A DNA stretch of 64,000 bases from assembly GCA_035235625.1 (NCBI GenBank), contig CP141145.1, forward strand, positions 19,470,563-19,534,562, written 5' to 3'. This DNA is from Saururus chinensis (lineage: Eukaryota; Streptophyta; Magnoliopsida; Piperales; Saururaceae). The notes under the pieces were generated by a model. It saw only the letters and a list, made by a program, of their open reading frames with translations, did no database searches and had not been told where the DNA came from. This document shows, piece by piece, positions 1-11,770 of the stretch. Each line of letters starts with the position of its first letter. Position 1 is the first letter of the stretch. The position numbers were made by a program, and so were the translations under genes.

Positions 1-430
1 CGAGAGGGGCTGGATACTTGTTCTTCACAATGATCTGATTCAACGCTCGATAATCTACACATAAACGTAAGGAACCATCTTGCTTCCGCTGAAAAAGGAC
101 TGGGGCTCTGAAGGGAGCCTTAGATGGTCTGATAAAGCCCACCTTCAACAGCTCGTCAAGCTGCTTCCTGAGTTCTGCTAACTCTGGTGGAGCCATGAGA
201 TAGGCGGCTCGGGCTGGAGGACGAGCCCCTGGCATCAACTCAATAGCATGATCCACAGCACGTCGTGGTGGGAGGGTTTGCGGCAACTCGGGTGGCATCA
301 CATCCGCAAACTCACTCAGCAACTTCTCCACCTTCTGTAGAACGTCCAAGGCTGTGTTCTCAGCTTCCACCATCATGACCAAGTAGGTCTTATGGCCCTG
401 TTCAAGGCCTTTCTTTAGCTGAAGCGCAGA
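1..430 (-). pseudogene. Ty3/gypsy reverse transcriptase, N-terminal part
   Basis: Read on the minus strand, this encodes a linker followed by the conserved beginning of a gypsy reverse transcriptase: a [20 protein letters not shown]-like stretch, then [16 protein letters not shown] and CVDYRALNQ. These are typical of the finger domain that binds the template. The catalytic YxDD box would lie beyond the window. It would copy element RNA into DNA in a virus-like particle. It is downstream of the protease remnant at 437-949, as expected in gypsy polyproteins. Confidence 0.8.
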
Positions 431-436
431 CACAAC

Positions 437-949
437 CTACACCTCTATCTCGCCTTTGTTCTTAGCAACAAAGCAAGGGATCCGCTCGTCGCCGATGAGG
501 ATTCCCCTAAGGTGTGGCATCACGGACACCCTAGCCAATCTCATGAAGTCTAGCCCAAGGATCAACTCGAAGTCATCCAAGGGAACAACGGTGAAGTTCA
601 CTCTGCCCGTCCAATCACCAATCCGCATAGGCAAGTCATGGACAACTCCTAGGACAGAGGTTGCCTCTGAGTTCACTGCCTTAATCCGGGCTTGAGCCTT
701 CTCCGTCTTCAAATCCCAAGCTTTCACGCACTTCTCTGCAAGGAAGTTATTGGAAGCACCTGTGTCAACCAGCGCCCGCACTGGCTGTTTGTCCAGAACG
801 GCCTCAACGTATATCAGCCCGCCATGATCTGATTTCTCCTTTCGGATAGCGCTCACAATCTGCACGGGTTCATATGGGCAGTGACCTCCTCTTCCGAAGA
901 AGAGTCGTTCTCCACAACCACAACGTTCAGCTTCTCCCTCTTCGGGCAC
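437..949 (-). pseudogene. Ty3/gypsy aspartic protease (retropepsin-like) region
   Basis: An open stretch of about 170 codons holds the retropepsin active-site motif LVDTGASNNF near residue 60, followed by an ILGLDF motif near residue 130 that matches the second conserved block of gypsy proteases. The active Asp is preserved. It would cleave the Gag-Pol polyprotein. The frame differs from the gag frame upstream (1111-2040), so at least one frameshift separates them. The zinc knuckle just upstream (about 960-1010) reads CFIYQGPHHAKECP, in which the second Cys of the usual CxxC pair is Tyr. Confidence 0.8.
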
Positions 950-1110
950 TCCTTGGCATGGTGAGGACCTTGGTAGATGAAGCAGGCTATCCCCTTGGAT
1001 TTGTTGGGTTCAGCTTGCTCACTGCCCTTCCCCTTAACGTCGTTCTTGCGTGCCTCACCATTCCCACCATTCCGTCTGCGACCACCCTTAGAGGAAGAGG
1101 CCCCTTTATC

Positions 1111-2040
1111 TCATTTCTGTGTGGCTGGTTCGGACTTGTAGTCAACCAACCTTTTAGCCGCTGTAATGGCTGAGGGGAGGTCTCGTACGTTCTGCCTTCT
1201 CAACTTGTTCTGCGCCCAATTCTGTAGACCGGTCAGGAAATTAAACAACTTGTCCTCCTCTGTCATGTGCTTGATGTCCAGGAGGAGGGACTGGAATTGT
1301 TTCACATACTCCCTGACCGTCCCTATTTGCCTCAGCTTCCTGAGAGAGTCTCGTGCAACCCACACCGTGTTCGCGGGGAGGAACTACTCCCTGAGTTCCT
1401 TCTTCATCATCACCCAGGTCTGGATAGGGGGACGCCCAGCAGTAGCGTTGTCTTCCAGCCTGGTTCGCCGTCAAAGCTTAGCATCTCCTGAGAGATACAA
1501 GCTCATCACCATAACCTTCTCCTTGTCCAAGGTATGGCTGATCGCGAAGAACTGCTCCATATCCCAGACGAAGTTTTCAATATCCTTCGCACTCCATGAG
1601 CCAGAGTAGGATTTTGGTTCAGGCACCTTCGCTTTCTTCATGGACTGCCCCGTCTTAGATCTAGGTTCTGCCACTGTCCCTGAAGGTGCTGAGTTCAAAA
1701 CAGCCCGCTCAAGGAGAGCTATTTTGTCCATCAGCTCTTACACCTTCTCCTCAGTTTTGGTCCTCAGATCCCTCAATTTCTCCTTCAAGTAGTCCTTAGT
1801 AGCAATCATGTCCGCAGCCAGTGTACTGGCTCGGGCAGCACCTCCTGCGGAAGTGCCTTCTCTGGCCTGGTCTGCATAGGCACCTATCTCAACCAGGGAG
1901 AGACGCTGGTCGAAGGCCCCAACACGATCCTGGACAGATCGCAAGTCAGCCTGGACTTCGGTCAGCATCCTTGGAGCCAACTTCAGTGCCTCATACTTCG
2001 CCTCCATGTCTGTCAAACTCTGGAGCATAAAGCCTATCAT
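1111..2040 (-). pseudogene. Ty3/gypsy gag, three in-frame stops
   Basis: One reading frame from 2040 down to 1111 carries a coiled-coil-like N-terminus, then a retrotransposon gag domain (KVPEPKSYSG, ENFVWDMEQFF, LRQIGTVREYVKQFQSLLLD). The frame is interrupted by TAA at 1738-1740, TGA at 1471-1473 and TAG at 1384-1386, with recognisable gag sequence on both sides of each stop. Gag forms the particle that packages element RNA. The three nonsense codons without loss of frame suggest moderate age and decay mainly by point mutation. Confidence 0.8.
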
Positions 2041-2125
2041 GGCGGGTCTTTGTCTCTCTGAATCAGCAAGGAAACCTGGGTTCTAGGCTCGCCAAATCCC
2101 CTACAAGTGTACCTGGTTCGTTGGG

Positions 2126-2145
2126 ATCCCGACAATGGAACCAAC
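2126..2145 (-). other. Putative primer-binding site of gypsy element
   Basis: Directly inside the LTR end (minus strand) is TTGGTTCCATTGTCGGGAT. It resembles the tRNA-complementary sites with a GTTG(C/T)CGGGG core found in many plant gypsy elements, but it is degenerate. Its placement between LTR and gag supports the reading. Confidence 0.4.
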
Positions 2146-2976
2146 TGTCATGGGCGCAAAGCTTTGCCTAGCATCCACACCCGCGATGGCTTGACTACAA
2201 CGCGCAGCCAGCAGCCTACTCTCGCGACCTTCCCTCTCGTATGCGCAAGAGGAGCAAGCAATCAGCCAACACAGCCGCCTCTGGGGCAAAGGGGCTCCGC
2301 CCAATGCTTATATAACGCAGTCCATCGGTTACAATGGCAAGGAGAGGGGCGGGGCTGACAAGCCAAGTCGCAGTGTAGAGATCTCACACTCTCTCTGGTT
2401 TGTCCTCTACAAAGTTTTTGTCTGCCATGGCCGCCCCCATCCTCTCCCTATATACAGACATAGCCCTACTGGTCTGTATCGCACTAGGAGTACAATCCCA
2501 GCCCAAGTGTACAGAATCCCTCCCTGTCCCAACTCTTCCCAGCTCAATGGGGTGTCCGAACACAATATAGGAAACCTATGAGGATTCCGAGTTTGGCTAG
2601 GAGTCCAGCGCCCTGCTGCCTCTAGAGTTCTTCCATGCGGGGAAACCTGTGCATTGTCTCCTATCCGTACTAGGAGTCGGGCTGTGCTACCTCCCTGTGT
2701 CCTAGCGCCCCTAGGAGTCCGTCCCTAAGGGGTTGTGGTGCCCAACACGCCACTTAGAGTCCTGCCCACGCAGGGACTCTGCCTCAGCCTGCTCCGCAAG
2801 GCGAGTGCGCATCCGGAACCGCTCCCACGCTGCTCCAAGTATCCATCCGAGCCCAAGGGGCTGCTTAGGCTGTCTGTCGCCTAAGCTAACTTGGTTGTCC
2901 GCTGCCAAGTATGGGGGGTAGCAGCCCCCCTTGTCTAAGCAAAAAGTGGAGGGGCTAATAGTAGCCCACTTCATCA
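2146..2976 (-). repeat. 5' LTR of gypsy element
   Basis: The inner edge is set by TGTCATGGGCGC at 2146 next to the putative primer-binding site. The outer edge is near 2976. The sequence is more GC-rich than its surroundings and has no ORF of note. The other LTR is outside the window, so the boundary cannot be confirmed by comparison. Confidence 0.5.
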
Positions 2977-3539
2977 TTTTCACTGGAACTATTTATAATA
3001 ATATTTACATGAAGTGTTCAAAATAAAATATAAATATATCAAATTTCATCCGGCACATAAAAAAATCAAAATTGCTCAACTACCTTATACTGCCTCATAG
3101 CTTCAAAGTCAAGAAGTAAATTAACTATATTATGTATTTAACCAGATAGATGATTTCAAATTCCCATAGTGAGTACTAAGTCTTTCAATAAATCAACAAT
3201 GCAGAAAATATTTTTATAAATCTTCAAACTTTACTCATTGATATTCAACTCGTCATCATGACTTTAGATTGTATCCATCACTTATCACATGTGTGTCCCA
3301 CTATTGTACAATACCTTCACAATTCAAGCGTGTTCAATATTATATAACAACTATATGTTTGAAAACACATAAACTCAATTTTTTTGTTTTTTAGAACTTT
3401 TTTCTTAAATCAAATCAACTTAACACTAACCAAACTAAAGCAAACTTTAAAAAACTTAGAAACTAAAAATAATTTTTTTGTTTCAAATGTCCTAGTAGAT
3501 TTTCCATCAAAACAAGGACAAAAATCTTATGAAATTACT
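2977..3539. other. AT-rich non-coding stretch, probably copia-1 3' LTR/UTR
   Basis: No coding sequence seen. Because copia-1 runs on the minus strand and its RNase H ends near 3540, its 3' untranslated region and LTR should lie here, but I cannot define an LTR. Confidence 0.3.
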
Positions 3540-3985
3540 TTAGGCAAGCAAGTCCAATAGCTTTTTGAAGGCTAATGAACATGTTGAAATCCAATGATTT
3601 TGTGAAAATATTAGCCAATTGAAACTCTGTTGAAATATATTCTATTAACAATTTGATCATCAACAAAATCTCGAATAAAATATTTTCTAATATCAATATG
3701 TTTAGTACGAGAATGTTGGATAGGATTTTGAGAATTTTAATCGAACTTACATTATCACAATATAGTCATTTTGTCCTTATGTATTCCATAATCAAATAAA
3801 ATTTTGTTCCATATCAATTGTGTATAGCCACTACCAACAACTATACATTTAGCTTCAAAAGTTAATATGGAAACATCGTTTTTTTTTTACTATGCCAAAA
3901 AACTAAACAATTTTCTACATAAAAACATCTTCATGAGGTACTTTTTGTATCATCCATATTCCTTAGACAATCTGCATATGAATAC
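3540..3985 (-). pseudogene. copia-1 RNase H fragment
   Basis: The minus strand reads a TFEAKCIVVGSGYTQLIW-like block followed by NPIQHSRTKHIDIRKYFIRD, which matches the C-terminal RNase H of copia elements (usual forms TEAEY..A and QHSRTKHIDIRHHFIRD). Interrupted by stops. RNase H would remove RNA from the hybrid during reverse transcription. Confidence 0.8.
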
Positions 3986-4604
3986 CACTACAACAAAAAT
4001 GACTATTAGCAACACTTTTAACCATTGCTAATAGTATTGTAAGCATTGCTGATAGTTATTAGCAATGCATAAAAAGCGTCGTTACATTCGTCGATAAAAC
4101 TGCAATTGCTATTACACATTAGCGACACTTAACACAAATCATCGCAATAGTTTGCAATTAGCGACTCATATTTATGCATCGCTATTTATTTTGCTTTAGC
4201 GATGCATAGAAAAGTGTTGCTAATAGTTAATTATTAGCAATGTATAATTATGAGCATTGATAATGATTGATTATTTATGTGTCGCTAATATAAAAAATAT
4301 TCAAAAAAATAAAAAATAGCTTATTAGCAATGCATAATTATATAAGTCGCTAATAAGTAATTATTAGAAACAATATTTTAAGCATGTTAATATAAAAAAT
4401 ATTTAAAAAAAAATTAAAACTACTTAGTAGAGATGATTATTTAGGCATCGTTAAAAAATTTAAAAATATTTTTTTAAAAAAAATTAGTGTATTAGAGATG
4501 CTTTAGCAAGCGTTGCTAATAAGTAAGGAAATAAAAAAAATAAAAAAAGGCATCAGTGACGCTTGTATAAGCATCGCTCAAAGACTTAAATGTTTTATTT
4601 TTAA

Positions 4605-5370
4605 AAACCCGCCATGACGGGCTCGGAGAAGGGAGAGGGGCCGGATTCCTGCTCCCCACTGGAATCCAGTGGTCCTGTCTCTCCCAATTGGGAGGGAGGG
4701 GGGGACCGGGGGGGGACTAGGGAGGGGAGGGGAAGGGGGATGAGAGGTGCCGGATTCTGGCCCTCTCTCTCCCGAGTCCTTCCCCTCCTTAGAAAATGGA
4801 GGGGAATGAGGGACCTGGGGAGAGGGAGGGAGAAGGGGGCCATCTGAGGCCGGATTCCCTCATGCTTGCCCCTCTCTCCCCGGTCCCCCTCCACTCCTTC
4901 CTCTCCTCTGAAAAATAGAGGGGAAGGAGGGGGGACCGGGGAGGAGGAGGGAGGAGGGGTGCTGTCTGAGGTAGGATTCTGGTGGGGATCTAGAATCGGG
5001 CCCCCGTTCTTCCTCCCGCTCCCCATCCTCCCCCCTCCTTCCTGTCCTCTGAAAAACATAGGGGAAGGAAGGGAGGGGACCAAGGAGATAGGGCAGAGCT
5101 GGAGGGAGGAGGGTGGCATTTTGAGACCGGTTTTTGGTGGGGAGCTTGAATGAGGCCTTAGAAGCCATCGGCCGGGGAGAGCGGGAGGGAGGAGAGCAAG
5201 GAGCTGGGAGGGGGGAACCAGGGAGAGGTGGGGAGGAGTAGAAGGTATGTTGGGGCTGGTCGCTGGGGCAGAGAAGTCTCCGGGAAGCTGTTGGCCGAGG
5301 TGGTTACCGGGGGCAATCGTTGAGGGGTGATCGTGTGGGGACTAGGTCAGCGATGTAGGTTAGTGGGCGG
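4605..5370. repeat. GC-rich, G-run-rich core block of CACTA-1
   Basis: About 750 bp of degenerate tandem repeats with many G runs (GGGGAGGGGAGG-type) sit in an AT-rich element. Overlapping ORFs on both strands are low-complexity Pro/Ser/Gly strings and are not genes. Equivalent blocks are in the two related elements at about 30045-30860 and 42395-43240. Confidence 0.8.
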
Positions 5371-5484
5371 GGGGTTAAAATAAAGTACAGTGGCGGGAAA
5401 AATTAGCCCGCACGTAAAAATTTCCTCGCGTGGGCCAAATTTCGCCTGCGGAAGCTTCTTCCTATGCTTCCAATGAAAGTGTTG

Positions 5485-5925
5485 CAAAAAGCAGGAAAGA
5501 GAGAGGGGAGAGAGAGAGAGAGGAGAGAGAGAGGGAGATATAGAGAGAGTGTAAAGAGAAATGGAGGATAGAGAGAGAGGGTAGAGAGAGTGAGTGAGGA
5601 GATAAGAGGAGAGAGAGAGAGTGAAGAGAGAGATAAGAGTAGAGAGAGGAGGAGAGAGAGTGAAGAGAGAGGATAGATGGTGAGGGGGAGGAGAGAGAGT
5701 GAAGAGAGAGAGAGAGGAGAGAGTGTCAAGAGAGAGGAGAGAGAGGAGATAGGGTGAAGAGAGAGAGAGGGTAGAGAGAGGAAAGAGAGAGGGAAGAGAG
5801 AGTGTGTAAAAGAGATGAAGGGTAGAGAGAAAGGGGAGGATGAGAGAGAGGGTAGAGAGTGAGGGTAAAAACAGAGGGTAGAGTGAGAGGAGAGGATGAG
5901 AAAGAGAATGTAGAGAGAGATAATT
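5485..5925. repeat. GA-rich (polypurine) tract of CACTA-1
   Basis: About 440 bp is almost all A and G, mostly GAGAGA with scattered T. Leu/Ser/Pro ORFs on the other strand are by-products. It is complementary in composition to the CT tracts at 6330-7105. Confidence 0.9.
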
Positions 5926-6329
5926 TTTTTTTAAAATTATACCTATTAGAGACATTCTATAATGAACATTGGTATTAGTTATTATAGTAAGTACGCTTAG
6001 AAACTAGCGTTGCTACTGCTATAACTAATAGAAACACTCTTTGTAGAGCGTCGCTACTAGTTGATATTTTTTTAATATAAGTCATTTAGCGATCCTCAAT
6101 AATGAGCGTCGCTAGTAGAGTAACTAGTAGTGATGCTAAAAAAATTAGCATTGCTACTACTATAACTAATTGCAACGTTCTTAGTAGAGCATCACTAATA
6201 GTTGATTTTTTTTTAATATTACAGTCCTTTACCGACACTCATTAATGAGAGTCACTAATAGTAAGTAGTAGCGATGCTAAAAAATTAGCATCGCTACTAC
6301 TATCATTTATAGCGATGCTCTCTCTAATA

Positions 6330-7105
6330 GTTGAAATTTCTCTCTCCCTCTTCACCCTCCCTCCCCTCTCTCTCTATCTTCTCTCTCTCCCTCTCTCTAT
6401 TCTTCTCTCCCTTCTTTCTCTCTCTCGTTGCCCTCTTTCTCTCTCTCCTCACCCCCTCTCTTCTCTCTCTTCACCCTCTCTCTTCCCTCTCTCCTCACCC
6501 TGTCTCTCCACCCACTGTCTTCTCACTCTCTCCTCACCCTCTCTCTTCTCTCTCCTCATCCTCTCTCTATCCTTTCTCATTTTTCTCTCTTTTATTTAAA
6601 AATTTTTTAAAATAAAAAATTATAGTAGCGACGCATAACCGTATGCATCACTAATATATATATTTTTTCTTTTTTAAAAATAATTTCTATTTAAAATTTT
6701 CTTTCCTCTCCCCTCTTTCTCTCTTCTCTCTCTCCTCACCTTGTCTCTCTCCCCTTTTCTCTCTCTTCTCTTTCTCCTCACCCTCTCTCTTACCTCTCTC
6801 TTCTTTCTCTCCTCACCCTCTCTCCTCTTTCTCTACTCACCTGCTCTCTCTACCCTCTCTCTTCTCTCTCTCCTCACCCTCTCTCTTTTTTCTCTCCTCA
6901 CCCTCTCTCTCCTCATCCTCTCTCTCTTCCCTCTCTCCCCTCTTTCTCTTTCTCTATTTCCTCACCCCCTCTCTTCTCTGTCACTCCTCACCCTTACTCT
7001 TCACTCCCTCCTCTTTTCTCTCTCCTCATCCTCTCTTTCTACCCTCTCTCCTCCTCTCTTCTTTCTCGCTCCTCTCTCTTGCTCTCTTCACTCTCTCTCT
7101 TTTAT
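6330..7105. repeat. CT-rich (polypyrimidine) tracts of CACTA-1
   Basis: Two CT-dominated tracts (about 6330-6600 and 6690-7105) are separated by a short AT-rich stretch with a GCGACGC motif. The strand asymmetry is opposite to that at 5485-5925, so the two halves could pair or form triplex. Confidence 0.9.
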
Positions 7106-7662
7106 TATAAATTATACTTTAAAATTAATAAGAAAATTTAAAAAATAAAATATATTATATGTAAATAGTGAAAGTCTAATCTATTATTGACACTAACTTT
7201 TATTGAAATTTTAATATTTATTTATTATATATCAAAATAGTAAATATTGAATAAAATATACTATATTTAAGAAGTTTATTTTAAATTTTTGAATATTTAT
7301 TTATTATAGAATTATTTATCAAGCAACGCTATTATCAAAGCTACTTGTGATGCTTATTTAAAAGTGTCCCCAATAGTTCTAAATTTTTAATTTTAAATTC
7401 ATTACTATTAGTGATGTTTTTATTAAGCGTTGTTAATAGTATACTTATTAGTGACGCTTTCTAAGAAGTGTCGCTGTTGTTAAAACTATTAGCTACACTT
7501 TAGAGAAAGTGTCGCTAATAGTAATGATTTTTTTTAAAATAAATATATTTTAGCGACGCTTTTTATTAAGCACTGCTAATAGTCATATATTCGTGACACT
7601 TATTATAAAGTGTTGCCAATAATTCTAGTATTAGCGACACTTTATAATAAGATTCGCTAAGA

Positions 7663-7782
7663 TATGACTATTGGCGATGCCTAATAGAAAACGTCGCTAA
7701 TATATGACTATTAGCGATGCTTAATGGAAAGCGTCGCTAATATATGACTATTAGCGATGCTTAATTGAAAGCGTTGCTAATA
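7663..7782. repeat. 40-bp subterminal tandem repeat of CACTA-1
   Basis: Three consecutive 40-bp units, each containing ATGACTATT(A/G)GCGATGC followed by GCGTCGCTAAT. Each unit is an imperfect hairpin. Such arrays near CACTA ends normally bind the transposase. Confidence 0.85.
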
Positions 7783-7979
7783 TGTAATTTTTTTGCGACA
7801 CTTATTTATGCATAGCGAGTAGTAGTTTTTAGCGACGCTTTTATTTGTGTTGCTAATGATATATTTTGTTGTAGTGTACCCTACAAGTTTAAAAGTAGCA
7901 TCAAATGGAAATCATATATTATTGACATAATCACATATTTTATTATTTTCTTAACAACAATCATATGATTATTGACATA

Positions 7980-8560
7980 ATCATTTCAAATTCATTATCT
8001 CATTTGCAAAAGCTTTGGCAAGTCTATCATTTATAGAGCCAAAGATTATGTCATCCACATAGATTTTTGCCATCACAACATACTTTCCATACTTCTTCAC
8101 ATACAATTCATTGTCAACACCTCATCTTGTGCAACTCTAATTTTTCAGATATTGTATCAATCTATCATATCATGCTTTTGGAGCTTGTTTCAATCCATAC
8201 AAAGTTTTATTCAATTTATACACAATTAGGATGATGAGGGTCATGGAAACCTTTAAGTTATTTGAAATAGACTTCTTTCAAGTTTCCAATCAAAAAAGCA
8301 ATCTTTACTTCCATCTAATATACTTTGAATTTTAAATCACAAGCCATTGAAAGAAACAAACTAATAGATTCATGTTTAGTAACAAGAGCAAAAGTTTCAT
8401 CAAAACTAATGCCTTCTACCTGTATATAGCCTTGAGCAACCAATCTTGTTTTGTTTCTTACCACATTACCTTGCTTATTTGTCTTGTTCTTTTAAATCCA
8501 CTTTATACCTATGACATTATATTGCTTCTAGGGACAAAAAACCATACATCATTTCTTGTA
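7980..8560 (-). pseudogene. copia-1 reverse transcriptase fragment
   Basis: The minus strand encodes the catalytic block IYVDDIIFGSINDRLAKAF, the YVDD box of copia reverse transcriptases. Upstream parts of RT follow to about 8560 with stops and shifts. The left end is where the CACTA element interrupts the gene. Confidence 0.85.
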
Positions 8561-8999
8561 AACTGTCCTAGTTCCTCTTAGCTTGTATTTATCCAAGTCT
8601 CATCCTAAAGAGCTTTATCAATCTTCTTTTGTTTAGTCAGAGATATGCAATAAAAAATATTTATCTGTTCTTCTAACTAATGTCTTGTTCTCACTTCTTC
8701 ATTGATGCCATCAATCATATTGGTTTCATGATGAATTTTTTAACCAAGCCAGGTACTTGACTAGTTTGGACTCAAGGTTTTTGCTATTCTTCTTGAACGT
8801 CACTTTCATGTATAATCATCATGAACTTCTACTTGTTCTTGTTCTTTATCATCTGCATTACTAAACACATTAGCTTAACCATCAAAATCATAGTAATCGT
8901 CAATTTTTTGTTTTTTTTTCTCATGTTGACTATTTTTATTCTAAAAAAATTGTACATCATTCATAACTAGATTAAAAGAAACCATAACAATTTGAGTTC

Positions 9000-9900
9000 T
9001 TTTGTTAAACACCTTGCATACCTTACTTGTTAGAGAATATCAAAGGAAAATTTCAACATCACTTTTACTATCAAATTTTCCTAAAGCTCATCTATCTCTT
9101 AAGATATGATAAGGACTTCTAAAGCCTAAGTGTTTGATAGTAGGTTTTTTACTTTTCCACAACTCTTAAGGGGTGTAGACTGTGTTAGGTCTTAAATAGA
9201 CTCTATTGAGGATGTAAGTTGCAATGCTTATAGTTTCTGCCAAAAAATATTTAGCCAAATTCTTCTCATTCTATATAACCTTAGTCACTTCTTAAATAGT
9301 CCTATTTTTCCATTTAACTATTCCATTTTGTTGAGGAGTTTTAAGGGTTGAGAACTCACGATGAATTTTATTTTTATCACAAAATTCTTTAAACCTAAAG
9401 TCAATGAATTCACCACCTCTATCACTTCTAATGTTTTAGTTTTTTAGACCACTTGTGTTTTTATATGGTAAGGGCAATTATTTTGAATGCTCCAAAAGCA
9501 TTAGAATTTGTCTAAGCAAAACTACCCAAGTTCATCTTGATAGGTCATCCCTTATAACTAAGATCTACTTTTGACCACCCAAACTAGTTGTTTGCATTGG
9601 TCCCATATGGTTCATGTGTAGCAACTCTAATGGTCTTCTTATTTTCACTTGTTTTGACATTTTATAATGGGACTTTGATTGTTTACGCTTTTGACAAGCA
9701 TCACATATAAATTTTGTAGGAGTTTTCAAAATAGGAGCACCTCTAATGATCCCTTAATTTATTATTTTTGTCTAATCTCTGAAATTCACATGTCTTAGTC
9801 TTTGATATCATAAGTAAGTGTTATCAAATAAGGACAAGTTTGCAAAATAAACATGAACAAGTAAATAAAAATTATTATATGCTCTTAAGCCTTTCACATA
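9000..9900 (-). pseudogene. copia-1 integrase fragment
   Basis: The minus strand shows KIHREFSTLKTPQQNGIV near 9340-9390, the block around the third catalytic residue of copia integrases (usual EFSTPRTPQQNGVVERKN). The expected Glu region is degraded. It inserts element DNA into the chromosome. No intact frame remains. Confidence 0.8.
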
Positions 9901-10060
9901 AGTCATTTCAGATTTATCAAAAATGTAGTAAGCTTCCTTTGTAAATTTGACAGCAAAACCAAAATCCCAAATTTGACTAATGCTTAAAAGATTATTTCAA
10001 AATACTCATATACAAAACATTATCAAAATCAGGCAATCCAAAAATTTATAAAGTGCCTAT

Positions 10061-10252
10061 TCAATCTATTTTTATAATACTTGCATCTCCAAAGCTAACT
10101 TTTTCATCATGTCTCTCTACCAAATTAGTAAACCTAGTTTTGTCATTGGTTTTGTACATTGAACATCCACTATAGAGGTACCACATGTTAGAGTGTTGAG
10201 TTTTCATAGCGGTATGCACTACAAGACTTTCATATCCTCTTTCTTTACCCAA
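10061..10252 (-). pseudogene. copia-1 protease fragment with altered active site
   Basis: Sixty-three codons include NMWYLYSGCSMYKT, corresponding to the WYLDSGCSRHMT motif of SIRE/Tork-like copia proteases. The catalytic Asp of DSG is replaced by Tyr, which would abolish activity. FTNLVERHDEKVSFGD follows, as in active relatives. Confidence 0.75.
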
Positions 10253-10660
10253 ATTATCTTGGTTTTCATAAATTCTTGAATCTCACTCAAATTTTTATCA
10301 TGTTTTGCATTCTCAAGAATTTTGACATTCACCATTTATCTTTTCTTGTAATAACCATTATGAACAAACTTATGAGGAAAACTTTGTGAATCATGTGTGT
10401 GAGCCTTATATCTAATAACTTTTGCACTAAGTTCTCTTAAGCTTCTTCCCTTCCATGTGTTTTGTCTAAACAACTTAATCGAAACATTATCTCTCACAAA
10501 TTGTGGACATATTTGATTTTGTTTAGATCAATTTTAATTACTAGATCTTTCTTAATCAATTGTTTTTCAACTAAAAGTTTAGAATTCGAAGTACTAGCGC
10601 CATTGTCATTCAGATTTTTAGCCTTGATAAATTTAGTGCCTAATTTTGATGTGTGCTAAC

Positions 10661-11770
10661 AATAATTTTGTAATCAAATCAGCAAACAAAAATACACAAG
10701 AATTTTTTTACGTCGAAACCCATCCGAGGGAAACCCACGGGACCCTCTATTTAGATTAACTATGTACTATGTAAACATTAGATTAAAGAAGTACCAATTA
10801 CAAAGACAAAAGACTCTTTTTTCTTCAAAGAGTTGGTTTTTTCACACCATTGTTGAATTCTAAATCAACTCACTCCTTAGTTTTTTTATTGGCCATAGCT
10901 TGATCTTCTCCTCCTTTGTGCTCTTTTGATCAATGTAGATCTTTAATCTCCTCATTGGAATGAATCTTCTATTCACTTGATCCTATTAGCAACAAACTTC
11001 AGCATACACTGTCTTACATGTGTTTTGTGCTCTAATCTCATTTATAGTCACTCTTTTCGGTTTATGGTTGAGCTTTTCTCAATCTAGAAGACAACTCTCT
11101 TAAAACTCTATTCGAGCAACAACACACAAGCTTTCTAGGTTTTCTAGTACTTTTCTCTACTTTCATCATGTTCTAATATTTTTTTTATAAACTCTCAAGC
11201 CCTAAAAGGAAAAAGACTCCAATTAGGAATTCAACTCAAATCGAAAAAAATTTAATCTGGCTAGCAATCAATCTTTTCCATAGGGCAATAGATCGCTCCC
11301 TCTATTTTTCTTCACAACTCTTTAGTTGATTGATCATTCCACCTAGTCGATCAATCACTAGCTCTCGGCTTCATTTTATTCAAAGTGTTTTCAAGTGCCG
11401 ATCAATCATTTTATAGAAGCGATCGATCACTCATTCAATTTTTAGAGTTTCTACTATAGTTCATCACTGATCGATCATTCTAACCTAGCAATCAATCATT
11501 CTGGCTAATATTTTGATATTTTAATATTCAAATATCCAATTCTTACCATTCTTTCAACTAAAGTCTCTTTTACCATAAAGTGTGTGAATGTGATGTGTGT
11601 GCATATTTTTACCTAATAAAAACGTAGATTTGAGTCTTCCTTTCATTCAACCTTTAAAAATCAATCTCCATACTCTAAACTAAGTCAAAATACATATTAA
11701 TCACACTTTTTTTATCTACACAATAAGTCAATACATGACATAAATATACTTAATGTTCTTATAATAGTGT
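10661..11770. repeat. Probable copia-1 leader/5' LTR, non-coding
   Basis: AT-rich sequence follows directly upstream (minus sense) of the copia-1 gag/protease. It contains several copies of GATCGATCA between about 11320 and 11510. The same motif clusters in the LTR at 28550-28680, so both probably are copia LTRs. No terminal repeat partner could be defined. Confidence 0.35.

Larger units (their letters stand above)
1..2976 (-). mobile_element. Ty3/gypsy LTR retrotransposon, 5' part, decayed, cut by window start
   Basis: On the minus strand the order is LTR (about 2976-2146), primer-binding-like site, gag, zinc knuckle, aspartic protease, then the start of reverse transcriptase running off the window at base 1. 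This order is that of Ty3/gypsy elements. The gag frame has three stop codons, and protease lies in another frame, so the copy is dead. The outer LTR edge at about 2976 is a guess from a TG/CA-like end; I found no target duplication because the other end is outside the window. Confidence 0.85.
3986..7876. mobile_element. CACTA-1: non-autonomous CACTA (En/Spm-type) element with TAC target duplication
   Basis: The element begins CACTACAACAAAAATG at 3986 and ends TTTTGTTGTAGTG at 7876, a perfect CACTA terminal inverted repeat. TAC at 3983-3985 and TAC at 7877-7879 form the 3-bp target duplication expected of this superfamily. Both subterminal regions are packed with short inverted motifs of the form TTAGCGACACTT and AGTGTCGCTAAT, the presumed transposase-binding repeats. 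No transposase ORF is present in the 3.9 kb. The core is a GC-rich block, a GA-rich tract and two CT-rich tracts. It must depend on transposase from elsewhere. Confidence 0.93.
3540..10660 (-). mobile_element. copia-1: Ty1/copia retrotransposon, decayed, split by a CACTA element
   Basis: Going leftward on the minus strand, I can read gag/protease (about 10660-10060), integrase (about 9900-9000), reverse transcriptase (about 8560-7980) and RNase H (3985-3540). This is the Ty1/copia order. The CACTA element at 3986-7876 separates RT from RNase H. Many stops and frameshifts are present and no domain has an intact ORF. RT and RNase H signatures become adjacent once the insertion is ignored. Confidence 0.85.

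Noticed and set aside
5347-7148. Several long Leu/Ser/Pro open frames on both strands
   Set aside because: They lie in GA or CT simple-sequence tracts, where stop codons are rare in some frames. No initiation context, domain or conservation of frame.
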